Of a DNA stretch of 27,961 nt, positions 16,272 through 24,507 are shown in pieces. The position numbers were made by a program, and so were the translations under genes. Numbering within the stretch: the stretch's first letter is position 1; the number at the start of each line of letters is the position of its first letter. Source of the stretch: Oribacterium sp. UBA5894 (GTDB lineage Bacteria > Bacillota > Clostridia > Lachnospirales > Lachnospiraceae); contig DJEQ01000057.1 of NCBI GenBank assembly GCA_002431355.1, positions 7,281 through 35,241 on the forward strand, written 5' to 3'. A model generated the notes under the pieces. The model made no database searches. It worked only from the letters and a program-made list of their open reading frames with translations, and was not told the origin of the DNA.

Positions 16272-17552
16272 TTAAAAACTATTTTTTTCTAAAGAACCAT
16301 CGTCCTTCGCCTCCCTTCGTAGAAAGCTCTGCGTTGCAGATGCCTCCTTTTCCTGCATGCGTGATTCGAGCTTTTCCTGATTCGCTGCTGCTCTATCCTC
16401 CTCTGATTCCGATCGAGGATTCTTTGCCAGCTGCGAGTGACTCGCGATCCGGTCCCTCTTCTCATCTGTACTCTCATCGTCGTTCTGCTGTCGCGCCGCC
16501 ACGGTCTCTGCCGCTGCTACTGCCATGTTGTCTTCCGACTGCACAGCCGTATAAAGTGCGCTTTCCTGCGTTTTCGTCAGAGATTCGATCGTGGCCCGCA
16601 TCGGGCTCTGATCACCTTTAAACTGTGGCAGTCCGATCTCCTCGGAACGGCACGGACCGCTCAGCACTTCTCCCTCGCCAAGCTCTGTCAGCTTCCATCC
16701 AACAAAGCGGTACCTCTCCTTCTCGCTCGTCTCGACAGAAAGATCTGGAAGTGAGAGGTAGCTGAGGTTTTCCATAAGCTCCTGATATTCTTCATTCTCT
16801 CCGCTCTCTGCCCCTGGCATATGGAGATGATATCGAAGCTGATAATAAAGATCCCGATAACGAAGCCGGAGCAGCCGCTCCAGCATCGGTTCTCGAATCT
16901 CACTCTTTTCCACATGCACCGCATAGGCCCCGAGATAGATGTCATGAAGCAGAAATTCATCGGGCACACCGGTAAGAAGAAAGCGTTCTCCGATATGCTT
17001 CTCCGCTTTATAATAAAGCTCAATCTCCGGCGGCTCTGGAACAATAAAACGGATCGGCTGCCATTTGGAGGATCCGAGCTTCAGCTCACGGTTATTTATA
17101 AAGGTCGTCTCAAGCATGCCCGATGACGTATAGTCTGTATATTCCTCTGTATCGAGCCGAATGCTGGATCCTGCACGCACGATGGTTGTATTAAAAAAGC
17201 CATCATGCATGCCATTTAATCCCGTCGCCTCCTCCATGATTTCATAGAAATCATGGTATTCCGCGTGCGGATTTTCCGCGATATTGAGCTTCAGCTCCGG
17301 AATTCGAATGACCAGCTTATCCCGGGGAATGCCTTCTCCACTTGTATCACCCGTCGCACGAAGCTTTTTCAGCGTATAATCTCCCGTCACTTCCGCTTCA
17401 ACCGCATTATCATCCTCGTCATTACGCACAATGTACGCACTTGCTCGGACATTGCTCGTCGTGTCGAAGAAGGTATCGGCCCGTGCACAGAAGCTGAAGC
17501 TGAGCGACAGCGCCAGGGACAGAAATGGGAGCCGCAGACTTCTACTTTGCAT
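16272..17552 (-). CDS. Secreted protein of unknown family, last gene of the SipW operon
   Basis: This 426-residue protein is not recognised. The N-terminus (MQSRSLRLPFLSLALSLSFS, then CARA) is a signal peptide ending near residue 26. The central part (about 30-310) alternates beta-like segments with acidic loops and contains LVIRIPELKLNI, HDFYEIMEEATGLNG and FRFIVPEPPEIELYY-like stretches. The C-terminal 100 residues are charged and low in complexity (E, K, R, S, Q), with no membrane anchor or sorting motif. GGGAGGTG precedes the ATG at 17552, inside the end of the previous gene (11-bp overlap). It is therefore coupled to a secreted protein operon that includes SipW and TasA-like products, and a structural or accessory role outside the cell is inferred. 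Confidence 0.65.
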   Translation of the reverse strand: MQSRSLRLPFLSLALSLSFSFCARADTFFDTTSNVRASAYIVRNDEDDNAVEAEVTGDYTLKKLRATGDTSGEGIPRDKLVIRIPELKLNIAENPHAEYHDFYEIMEEATGLNGMHDGFFNTTIVRAGSSIRLDTEEYTDYTSSGMLETTFINNRELKLGSSKWQPIRFIVPEPPEIELYYKAEKHIGERFLLTGVPDEFLLHDIYLGAYAVHVEKSEIREPMLERLLRLRYRDLYYQLRYHLHMPGAESGENEEYQELMENLSYLSLPDLSVETSEKERYRFVGWKLTELGEGEVLSGPCRSEEIGLPQFKGDQSPMRATIESLTKTQESALYTAVQSEDNMAVAAAETVAARQQNDDESTDEKRDRIASHSQLAKNPRSESEEDRAAANQEKLESRMQEKEASATQSFLRREAKDDGSLEKNSF

Positions 17553-18390
17553 GACGCACCTCCCGGATTCGTAATCCACGTGCCAGCGGCAGGCGGTAAT
17601 AGCTTACCGCATAGTTCTCGCCCAGCGTAAATGTTTCCTCTGCTGCCGTCGCAATGCAGCGAAAGTGGGTCGTACCGAAGGGAAGCGCCTCTGGCTGAAA
17701 GCAGTGGCTCCGGGCACTTTCTGTGTCAATCGTCGCATAGCTTTTTCCATCGCTGCTTTTCTCCCACTGATAGCTTCCATAGCCCTCGGGCTCCGTCAAT
17801 GCCGTCTTCTGAGCGACTGCCCGATACAGAAATTCTATACCGCTCTGGCTGTCCTTGAGCGTATAGCCGCCGTCTCTTCTTCCCGCCGGGAAGCCGAAGC
17901 GCCGAATGTAATCTTCCGCTAAAAGACCACGATCCTCGAGAAGATGCAGGGTCGTTCCCTGATCATTCCAGAGTCCATCCAGCTGATACCGATGATTCGC
18001 TGCCTGATAGGAGAAGCTGAGACCCTGCAGGGTATTCCCATCTCCGCTTGCCGGAAGGAAGCGTTCCTCCACCTCCAGAGGAAGTACCTCCACAGGCTGA
18101 AAGGGTGCCGCTACGCCACCGACATCCTGCCAGAACAGCTCATCTCGCGTTCCCGCCACGGCTTCTTTTTTCGCTGTGCCACAGAGCAGAAGACTCAGAA
18201 GAAGGGCAGGCAGCGCCCAGGAGAAGCGTGCTGCCGCTTTCTCCCGGTGGCTGACGCTGCGTTTTATTGCGAGAAAGCGAGAAGTCTGTCCGATCACAAG
18301 CGGTATACGAGCATGGGCTTCATCTTCCCTGCCCACACCGCACGTGTTCCCCATAAATACAGTTCGTATGGATCTCGAACGCACACTCAT
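17542..18390 (-). CDS. Secreted Ig-like protein of unknown family in the SipW operon
   Basis: This 282-residue protein is not recognised by family. The start is firm: AAGGAGG precedes an ATG that overlaps the previous stop as ATGA. This leaves an unusually long cytoplasmic N-region of about 55 residues before a single hydrophobic segment (FSWALPALLLSLLLCG, about 57-72), read here as a signal peptide or anchor. The C-terminal part (about 205-265) has a pattern typical of bacterial Ig-like or fibronectin-like folds: YQWEKSSDGKSYATI, then a Tyr/Arg-Cys strand (THFRCIATA). No sorting signal follows. It overlaps the next gene by 11 bp. Confidence 0.6.
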   Translation of the reverse strand: MSVRSRSIRTVFMGNTCGVGREDEAHARIPLVIGQTSRFLAIKRSVSHREKAAARFSWALPALLLSLLLCGTAKKEAVAGTRDELFWQDVGGVAAPFQPVEVLPLEVEERFLPASGDGNTLQGLSFSYQAANHRYQLDGLWNDQGTTLHLLEDRGLLAEDYIRRFGFPAGRRDGGYTLKDSQSGIEFLYRAVAQKTALTEPEGYGSYQWEKSSDGKSYATIDTESARSHCFQPEALPFGTTHFRCIATAAEETFTLGENYAVSYYRLPLARGLRIREVRHAK

Positions 18391-19253
18391 GTCGCCTCCT
18401 TGCTTATGGTAATATCCGCACGGACTTCCTTTCCATCGAAATAATCGTAGCTCTTCGCCTGAATTTCTCCTGAGCTAAGGCGAATTTCATATACGGGAGA
18501 TCGCACAATGCCCCCTGTTGCCAGCAGCTCGTAACGTACATACAGTGGCGCATCTCGCTGCAGCGTAAGTGCCGTGCTGACATCCAGTGCGCTCCAGGTC
18601 CGCGCGGTACCGAGCGTCGCCGTGCTGTCCGTATCACTGGCACGGTACCACCGTACCTCTTCTAAGGGATGTGATCCTTCCTCCACGACCTCCGAGAGGA
18701 GGATCTCTCGACTTCTCGCAGGGATCTGCAGCTCTCCCTTCGTAAGGTCAATGATGCCCGTCACGGGACCGTAGGTGAATCCAGAACGCCCATCCGCGCT
18801 GGTGGCCGCCTGAAAGAGCAGTGCTCCCTTCACGGCCAGCACCCCTTCCGGCAGCGACTCTACGCCTGGAAAGGACAGACTATAGCTGAGAACCTTCTGT
18901 TCCCCTGCTGCAAATCGAAGACCTGTGCCCTCCGATGCTTCAGCCGGGCCCGTGCGTTCGAGCTGAAGCTTCGTATTTTCCTCCGTTCCATTCACATACA
19001 GCTTCACCTGCTCGCTCAGATACACGGGTACGCTGCTCTCATTTCTCACCTGAAACCGGATGCGAAGAGCACTGTTCCTTTCAACGGTCGTTGGCATGGT
19101 GTCATACTCTGGTTCTGAAACGGAGAGTCCCATCGATGCGGCACCGGCGCGAAGCCTCGCCTGCTGCTGGTCCGTAAAGAAGGCTCCTGTTCCGCAGAGC
19201 AGAAGAAGGAAAAGAAACAGAAGCGTGAGCAGCAGGTTCAGTCGCTGTTTCAT
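18387..19253 (-). CDS. SipW-type secreted protein with AFFTD processing signature
   Basis: This 288-residue protein opens with a long hydrophobic leucine-rich signal ending GTGAFFTDQQQARLRAGA, almost the same junction as the TasA-like protein encoded just upstream. The shared AFFTD motif after the hydrophobic core is the hallmark of SipW-dependent signal peptides. The rest is predicted beta-rich: VRNESSVPVYLSEQVKLYVNG is a typical DUF11/TasA-like strand pair, followed by KVLSYSLSFPG. No cell-wall anchor is present. AAGG precedes the start, and the ATG overlaps the stop of the previous gene as ATGA. I infer a minor fibre subunit or adaptor, by analogy with TapA-type partners of TasA, with which no sequence identity is visible. 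Confidence 0.7.
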   Translation of the reverse strand: MKQRLNLLLTLLFLFLLLLCGTGAFFTDQQQARLRAGAASMGLSVSEPEYDTMPTTVERNSALRIRFQVRNESSVPVYLSEQVKLYVNGTEENTKLQLERTGPAEASEGTGLRFAAGEQKVLSYSLSFPGVESLPEGVLAVKGALLFQAATSADGRSGFTYGPVTGIIDLTKGELQIPARSREILLSEVVEEGSHPLEEVRWYRASDTDSTATLGTARTWSALDVSTALTLQRDAPLYVRYELLATGGIVRSPVYEIRLSSGEIQAKSYDYFDGKEVRADITISKEAT

Positions 19254-19936
19254 GATCCTTCATTGGACAGCACTAAGCTTCGAATGTAGGCAATATTCGT
19301 TGCCGCACCATCCTGCTCCAGATTGTCCTTCTGGATCGCATAGATTTCTGCAGCCACATCACAGGTTCCGCCTGTAAAGCTATTTCCTGCGCTTGGACTC
19401 AGCTTCAGGGTAAGATTTACTGGGATGCCATTCGCCTGATCCGACAAAGTTCCATGTCCCACGATGAACTTTGCTTCCTTCTTGTCCGAGGATAATGAAA
19501 GGAACTTCAGTGAATTCGCCGTAGAAACCGAAGAGAGCGGTATGTCATTCATGGTTCCGCCGCCGGCATTGGCCTTTGCTTCATCCTGCAGCTTCTTGAT
19601 TTCTTCTGGGCTCAGATTTTTTCCGGTCATCTGGATATACCACTCCACCGGATCCGACATCGGGATGCTGGACTTCAGCGTCACCTCCGAAAAGACGATG
19701 GCATCCTTCGATCCGGCTTCCTTTTTGATCGTATACACGAGGTCCCGGGTATCGCCCGGTACCATATTGGCGACGAGATCATCCGAAAATTTTGTCTTAT
19801 CGACGGTAATGCCGAGCTTCGCCGCCGTCGCGGATACCTTGATGTCCTTCTTATCCGTAAAGAATGCGTAAGCCCCAGCCAGAACGGAAAGGGCGGTTAC
19901 TGCCATAATTCCTGCCATAAGTATTCTTTTTTTCAT
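19250..19936 (-). CDS. TasA/camelysin-like SipW-dependent secreted protein
   Basis: This 228-residue protein starts at 19936, where GGAG lies six bases upstream; longer in-frame readings lack a good start. Residues 1-24 form a signal peptide (MKKRILMAGIMAVTALSVLA, GAYA) followed by FFTDKKDIKVSATAAKLGI, the signature of the TasA/camelysin (M73) group processed by SipW-type peptidases. The mature part has the expected hallmarks of that fold: NMVPGDTRDLVYTIKKEAGS early on and a beta-rich C-terminus with VNLTLKLSPSAGNSF. TasA proteins polymerise into extracellular matrix fibres; camelysins were described as surface proteases. Here a structural fibre role is favoured by its neighbours (sipW 55 bp upstream). 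Whether it polymerises is not visible from the sequence. Confidence 0.75.
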   Translation of the reverse strand: MKKRILMAGIMAVTALSVLAGAYAFFTDKKDIKVSATAAKLGITVDKTKFSDDLVANMVPGDTRDLVYTIKKEAGSKDAIVFSEVTLKSSIPMSDPVEWYIQMTGKNLSPEEIKKLQDEAKANAGGGTMNDIPLSSVSTANSLKFLSLSSDKKEAKFIVGHGTLSDQANGIPVNLTLKLSPSAGNSFTGGTCDVAAEIYAIQKDNLEQDGAATNIAYIRSLVLSNEGS

Positions 19937-19991
19937 ATTCATCTCCTTTTTAATGGGTATCATCGTATTTTCCTGCGTCTCTGGACGCATC

Positions 19992-20441
19992 TCAGAAGAG
20001 GATATACTCCACTGTACCGAGGATGTCCGCCTCCTGGACGCGTCCTGGATCCGCATATGTATTGTGATCACCCTTTGTGATGTAGCCACCCTCATCCTTC
20101 CCTATCAGACGATGGGTGACATAGGTATTCATACCGAAGTTTGTTTCTCGGAAGAGGACTATGTCCTGAAGCGTCGGTGATGCTGTCCGTTCCCTGACGA
20201 GAAGAATGTCTCCAGAGGTATACGTGGGCTCCATGGACTCGGAAAGCACCACGACCGGCTTCCATCCGAAAAGAAAAAACGGCGTTCCATATTTCCGCTC
20301 CCTGTAGGAGGAAAGTACAGCATACAGGGCAATCACGATAAGAAACAGAAGAAGAATGCCGGATAGCCATCTCCCAATCGCCCGGAGGCGACCTTTGATG
20401 CTTCCTTTACCCTTTCGATATGTTCTGTTCTGCTGAAACAT
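19992..20441 (-). CDS. sipW: Signal peptidase I, ER-type (SipW)
   Basis: This 149-residue membrane-bound peptidase is of the SipW/ER type (S26B). One membrane span near residues 24-45 is followed by VVVLSESMEPTYTSGDILLV, with the catalytic Ser at about residue 69 in the SMEPT box. The VTHRLIG box contributes His at about 110, in place of the Lys used by ordinary bacterial signal peptidases. KGDHNTYADP (about 123-132) is the third conserved box. AGGAGG lies ten bases before the ATG at 20441. The gene overlaps the preceding one by 35 bp. Its substrates are most likely the adjacent TasA-like and AFFTD proteins. Confidence 0.92.
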   Translation of the reverse strand: MFQQNRTYRKGKGSIKGRLRAIGRWLSGILLLFLIVIALYAVLSSYRERKYGTPFFLFGWKPVVVLSESMEPTYTSGDILLVRERTASPTLQDIVLFRETNFGMNTYVTHRLIGKDEGGYITKGDHNTYADPGRVQEADILGTVEYILF

Positions 20442-21705
20442 ACACGCGGTCCTCCTGATCTTCCATTTGTGTGGCTCTGTAGAGGAGCCAGCATTTGAGA
20501 ATAATGAGCAGCAGTAAGGCAATCAGCAGAAAAAGGAAGAGGATCAGCACGACCTTTTCCCGTGCCGTTGGTCCGATGTAAAGCATCACGGGATCCTGTA
20601 CGGTCCCCTGTCCACCCTCGGTGCGAATCTGTATGTCAGCCTGTTTCGAATGAACATCCACGATGTGCAGTCGAAGTCTCTCATTTCCGCGATTGTTTCC
20701 TGCGTCACTGTTACCTGTGCCTTTTTTCATCTCCTCTTCCGTTTCTCCCGTGCTTTTCTCAGCCGCACGCTGCTCTGAAACAGCTGCTGCTTTTTTTCTC
20801 GTTCGCTCATAGCTCCTCTGCTCGTCCCGGCGGGGAGAGGAAGACGCTGAAGGTCCAGGGGCTCCGTCCGCAGAAATCATGTCTGCTTCCTCTTCACCAT
20901 ACGGACTTTCCGCTGTTTCCACCATGGGTACACGATGATCCCGGATACGCTCGATCCATTCCATCAGCTGATCCATCAGCGTCGGCGGATCTTCTGCGCG
21001 AAGGGCTTCCTGTTTTGCATCATAGCCTTCTCCCCGTACAAAGCTGCCACCACCACGACCACCACCTGTCCCCTGGCTCCCTCCGGAAGGACGGCCATCA
21101 TTTGCGTTTTTCACGTCCTGTGCTCCGGTGCTGGGTGGATGCGTTGTTGTCTCGTGGATACGCTCTTCTTCTGTAGCAGGTTCAGTGCCTGATGCCTCTT
21201 CCGTCTCTTCCGGTAAGATACTTTCCTGCACAGGAGCATCTGTTCCGAAGAGATGGATGGACAGCGTCAGCGTATGTCCGGCGACCGTGTTGCTGGCCTC
21301 CTTTCGTAAGTGGAGTCGGAGCGTCAGAAGCTTTTCCTCCTTCGCTGCCTGACAGAGAATGGTTTCAAACGTCTGTCTCTGTGAAAGAGTCGCAATGCTT
21401 CCGTGAAGAAAGCAGCGCTCTCCATCCAGAATGCTCAGTTCGAGTACCTCTGCCAGTGCCTCCGATCCGGTAAATGTCACGGCTTCTACCCTATACGCAA
21501 GGCGCTTGTCTGTATTGTTATGAACGAGAATCGTGTGATCAGAGAGATCTCCAGGCAAAAGGTCATCTACATGGTCGATCTCAAGTTGAAAGTGGAATTT
21601 TTCAGAATCCTTTTCAGAATCGGTGACAGCCGCCGCTGAAACCGGAAAAGAAAAAAGCACGAGAAACAGGGAAGTAAGCGTTAAAAGCTTCTTGATGTTT
21701 CTCAT
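20407..21705 (-). CDS. Secreted protein with C-terminal membrane anchor, first gene of the SipW operon
   Basis: This 432-residue protein has no recognised family. A signal peptide covers about residues 1-26 (ending PVSAAAV). A beta-sandwich-like domain follows (about 35-160): LLPGDLSDHTILVHNNTDKR is reminiscent of TasA/DUF11-type strands. Residues about 165-375 are low-complexity, rich in E, T, G, R and S, presumably a wall-spanning stalk. A single hydrophobic span (VVLILFLFLLIALLLLIILK, about 385-405) and a charged cytoplasmic tail end the protein; there is no LPxTG motif. No good ribosome binding site is visible before ATG 21705 (TTG 21711 is an alternative). The layout suggests a membrane-tethered base or anchor for the fibre proteins encoded downstream, which is inference. 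Confidence 0.65.
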   Translation of the reverse strand: MRNIKKLLTLTSLFLVLFSFPVSAAAVTDSEKDSEKFHFQLEIDHVDDLLPGDLSDHTILVHNNTDKRLAYRVEAVTFTGSEALAEVLELSILDGERCFLHGSIATLSQRQTFETILCQAAKEEKLLTLRLHLRKEASNTVAGHTLTLSIHLFGTDAPVQESILPEETEEASGTEPATEEERIHETTTHPPSTGAQDVKNANDGRPSGGSQGTGGGRGGGSFVRGEGYDAKQEALRAEDPPTLMDQLMEWIERIRDHRVPMVETAESPYGEEEADMISADGAPGPSASSSPRRDEQRSYERTRKKAAAVSEQRAAEKSTGETEEEMKKGTGNSDAGNNRGNERLRLHIVDVHSKQADIQIRTEGGQGTVQDPVMLYIGPTAREKVVLILFLFLLIALLLLIILKCWLLYRATQMEDQEDRVYVSAEQNISKG

Positions 21706-21752
21706 GCTCAAAGACTAGCATATTCTGAATTTTCTGGGAATGTCTACAAGTC

Positions 21753-21777
21753 GACTATAGTCCGAAAACAGACTATA
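21753..21777. promoter_or_regulatory. Paired GACTATAGTC boxes upstream of the SipW operon
   Basis: A perfect palindrome GACTATAGTC (21753-21762) is followed by GACTATA (21771-21777), with centres exactly 18 bp apart. The same pair, with the same spacing and the same flank (AAGTCGACTATAGTC), occurs at 27424-27455 in front of the small orphan gene. Both pairs have the same orientation relative to their downstream minus-strand genes. The box ends about 48 bp before the first gene of the operon. I infer a binding site for an unidentified regulator. Confidence 0.6.
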
Positions 21778-21782
21778 AAAAA

Positions 21783-22508
21783 TCACGGATTTAAGCCGTA
21801 GATCTGCATTATTTCGTCTGAATAAATATTTTTCTCTCGATATACAATCAGCGGTTTTTCGATGCGAAGCTCGCTTTTTCCGCCCTTCACTGCTTCAATC
21901 AGTACCATATTCGGCTCGCTCTCCAGATACGGATGCACCAGTCGCATACGCTTCGGCTCCATATGTGCCGCACGAAGCGCACATACAATGTCGGCGAGAC
22001 GATGAGGCCGATGAACCATGAAAAGCTTTCCGTTCGATTTCAGGGCGAATGCAGCGGCTTCACACACATCCTGCAGCGTGCACAGCACCTCATGCCGTGA
22101 AATCAGTTTTCGATCCGTCTGATTTCGAAGACCGGATTTCATATACGGCGGATTCACTGTCACAATATTCATCGAGGAATCCAGCCCCATCGTCCGAATC
22201 GCCCGAAGATCCCCGAGCAGCATTTTCATTCGGTGCTCCTCATGATTAAGCTCGATTGAGCGCACCGCCATCGCATGCACACTCGGCTGAATCTCGAGTC
22301 CGATCAGCTCCTTGCACTCGGTTTTTGCCGCAATAAGAAGCGGGACGATGCCCGTCCCGCTGCAAAGGTCCAGTAAGCGTGTTTCGCTGGTCACCGCCGG
22401 TACAGCAAAGCTCGCCAGCAGCACCGCATCCATACCGAAGCAGAAGCCGTCACTGTCCTGTATGATTTTATAGCCATTACACTGTAAATCGTCGATCCGC
22501 TCTGCCAT
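21783..22508 (-). CDS. trmN6: tRNA1(Val) (adenine-37-N6)-methyltransferase-like protein
   Basis: This 241-residue protein is an SAM-dependent methyltransferase of the YfiC/TrmN6 family (YabB in Bacillus). The SAM-binding loop DLCSGTGIVPLLIAA is at about residues 46-60, the acidic loop IGLEIQPS near 73, and the catalytic NPPYMK motif near 139. NPPY is characteristic of N6-adenine methylation. The N-terminal GYKIIQDSDGFCFGMDAVLLA is the family signature. It is the last gene of the birA-gmk-holB-ricT operon, 5 bp downstream of ricT. The exact tRNA target is not proven by sequence. Confidence 0.88.
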   Translation of the reverse strand: MAERIDDLQCNGYKIIQDSDGFCFGMDAVLLASFAVPAVTSETRLLDLCSGTGIVPLLIAAKTECKELIGLEIQPSVHAMAVRSIELNHEEHRMKMLLGDLRAIRTMGLDSSMNIVTVNPPYMKSGLRNQTDRKLISRHEVLCTLQDVCEAAAFALKSNGKLFMVHRPHRLADIVCALRAAHMEPKRMRLVHPYLESEPNMVLIEAVKGGKSELRIEKPLIVYREKNIYSDEIMQIYGLNP

Positions 22509-22513
22509 ACTCT

Positions 22514-23578
22514 TTACTCAGCGTGTCCCTGCGGAAGCTCTGTTTTCTGCGCCGCCTTCTGCTCTGCGCTTTCTGTCATTCCAGGCTGTCCCATCGGTTT
22601 CGAAGTCTCGCCGTCCTTCGGTGCGCGTACACGCTCATGCCCACTTCCATGCTCATTTCGACTGCCACGCCCGTCCTTCTTTCCACCAGCGTTTCCCTGT
22701 GGATTCTGCGCACGGTTTCCCTTGGACTCCGGCTTTTTCTTATCACCGGTCACCCGCTTTCGCGGCTTGAATTTCAGCTCGGAAACCGCATACTCCCGAA
22801 GCTCCTTCTCGTCTTCCTTTTCCAGGTTGACCACCACCTTCACCTTCTGGCTCAGTACAGAGATACTGCTGACCTCTCCCCGAAGTCCATCTGGTGTAGT
22901 AACCACATCCCCAACAGCCGGCAGACGGGCATTCAGGAATTCATAAACCTCTTCCTCATTCTTAAGGCAACACATCAGTCGACCACAGACACCGGAAATA
23001 TTGGTCGGATTCAGGCTCAGTCCCTGCTCCTTCGCCATACGGATGGAAACCGGCGCAAAATCCGACAGGAAGGTATGACAGCACAGTGGACGACCACAGA
23101 TGCCATAGCCTCCCAGAATCTTCGTCTCATCACGTACGCCTACCTGACGAAGCTCGATGCGCGTACGGAAAATCGCGGCAAGATCCTTCACAAGCGCACG
23201 GAAATCTACTCGGCCATCGGCCGTAAAGTAAAAAAGAACCTTACTGCTGTCAAAGGTATACTCGACATCAATGAGCTTCATCTCCAGATGATGCTTCTGA
23301 ATCTTCTCCTGACAGATCTTATAGGCTTCCTTTTCTTTTGCCTCATTCTCAAGGTGCTGCTGATCGTCCTCTGCATTCGCCTTACGAATGACTTCCTTCA
23401 GTGGCTGAACGATCTTTTCGTCCTCTGTCTCACGGTTTCCCATGACCACAAAGCCATATTCTACGCCTCTGGCCGTTTCCACAATGGCATGCTCTCCGCG
23501 GGAAAATGAAATCCCTTTCGGATCAAAATAATAAATCTTTCCTGCGGTTCTAAATCTAACTCCAATAATTTCTGTCAT
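22514..23578 (-). CDS. ricT: PSP1-domain protein RicT (YaaT)
   Basis: This 354-residue protein is the PSP1-domain RicT subunit of the RicAFT (Y) complex. In Bacillus that complex carries Fe-S clusters and directs RNase Y-dependent mRNA maturation. The core is unmistakable: MTEIIGVRFRTAGKIYYFDP, VEYGFVV, and the cysteine blocks CGRPLCC (161-167) and CGRLMCC (198-204), which supply Fe-S ligands. The usual protein is about 270-300 residues; here the last 80 or so residues form a basic, G/K/R/N/E-rich tail that looks disordered and might bind RNA. The gene lies 11 bp after holB and 5 bp before trmN6, the conserved Firmicute order. Confidence 0.92.
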   Translation of the reverse strand: MTEIIGVRFRTAGKIYYFDPKGISFSRGEHAIVETARGVEYGFVVMGNRETEDEKIVQPLKEVIRKANAEDDQQHLENEAKEKEAYKICQEKIQKHHLEMKLIDVEYTFDSSKVLFYFTADGRVDFRALVKDLAAIFRTRIELRQVGVRDETKILGGYGICGRPLCCHTFLSDFAPVSIRMAKEQGLSLNPTNISGVCGRLMCCLKNEEEVYEFLNARLPAVGDVVTTPDGLRGEVSSISVLSQKVKVVVNLEKEDEKELREYAVSELKFKPRKRVTGDKKKPESKGNRAQNPQGNAGGKKDGRGSRNEHGSGHERVRAPKDGETSKPMGQPGMTESAEQKAAQKTELPQGHAE

Positions 23579-23589
23579 ATTTTCCCCAT

Positions 23590-24507
23590 TTATATACTCG
23601 TATCCCTCAGTCGGAGTAAAAAGTCCTCCAGCATCAGATCTCGATTCACATTAAAGGACTGATCGCGAAGCATACGCCCGAGATCATCCGTGGCCTGTCC
23701 AAGCTTTTCATAGCTCAGCGCAGAAGCCATCCGTACGATCACATTGACCTCGTCCTGTGCATACAGAAGCTCCGTCTGCGACGTACTTTTATAGCATAGC
23801 ACATCCCTTAAAATAATTTCAAGGAAGCGCAGCAGGCTTCCCACTGGCACTTTCCAGTCCTTATTCACATGCGTACAGAAGTCGAGAATCTCCCGCCCTG
23901 TCCGGAAGCGGATTTCTGAGAGCAGCTTCAGAAATTCTCCTGCCCACTCTTCCTGCATCATTTCTGCATAGCTCTCCCGTACATCTCGTTCACCTGCCTT
24001 GATTTCAATGACACGTGACAGAATCGTAGGCAGAAAGGCATCCGCATTGACTGCCAGCAGCATGATCACGACATACTCGGGCGGTTCCTCCAGCGTTTTC
24101 AGAATGGCATTCTGTGCCTGCGCATTCATCATCTCAGCATGTTCAATCAGGTAGACCTTGTAGGCGGCCTCGTAAGGACGCACCATCACCGTATCTGTCA
24201 CATGGTCACGAATGTTGTCGACGGAAATGATGGTCGGATGCTCCTCCGGCTTATTCGGTACAATTTCTATCATGTCGGGATGCTCATGATGGCGTACCCG
24301 CGTTCGAACACTGTCCTCCCACGCCGTGCGGCTTTCATAACCGCGTGACGCATACAGCGAGAGCTTCCCCTGTCCCTCTGCAGGCTCCCGGCACAGAAGC
24401 TGCTCTGTAAACTCCATCGCCGCGGATTTTAAAAGTGCCATATCCTCTCCTTCGATCAGGTAGGCATTATATATTTGATTTTCCGGTATTTTTACTTGTT
24501 TCATCAT
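23590..24507 (-). CDS. holB: DNA polymerase III delta' subunit
   Basis: This protein of about 305 residues is the delta' subunit of the clamp loader. It retains the family's AAA+ fold, with the strongly conserved NAQAQNAILKTLEEPPEYVVIMLL and LPTILSRVIEI blocks (sensor 1 region). It lacks a Walker A motif, as expected for a non-ATP-binding delta' of this type. The start is at 24507 or 24504 (tandem ATG); longer in-frame readings run back through the guanylate kinase gene and are implausible. It overlaps the guanylate kinase-like gene by 41 bp, implying coupling. The ribosome binding site is weak. Confidence 0.88.
   Translation of the reverse strand: MMKQVKIPENQIYNAYLIEGEDMALLKSAAMEFTEQLLCREPAEGQGKLSLYASRGYESRTAWEDSVRTRVRHHEHPDMIEIVPNKPEEHPTIISVDNIRDHVTDTVMVRPYEAAYKVYLIEHAEMMNAQAQNAILKTLEEPPEYVVIMLLAVNADAFLPTILSRVIEIKAGERDVRESYAEMMQEEWAGEFLKLLSEIRFRTGREILDFCTHVNKDWKVPVGSLLRFLEIILRDVLCYKSTSQTELLYAQDEVNVIVRMASALSYEKLGQATDDLGRMLRDQSFNVNRDLMLEDFLLRLRDTSI

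Noticed and set aside
18387..19253. Assignment as TapA
   Set aside because: Only the secretion signature and operon position are shared; no sequence similarity to TapA could be seen.
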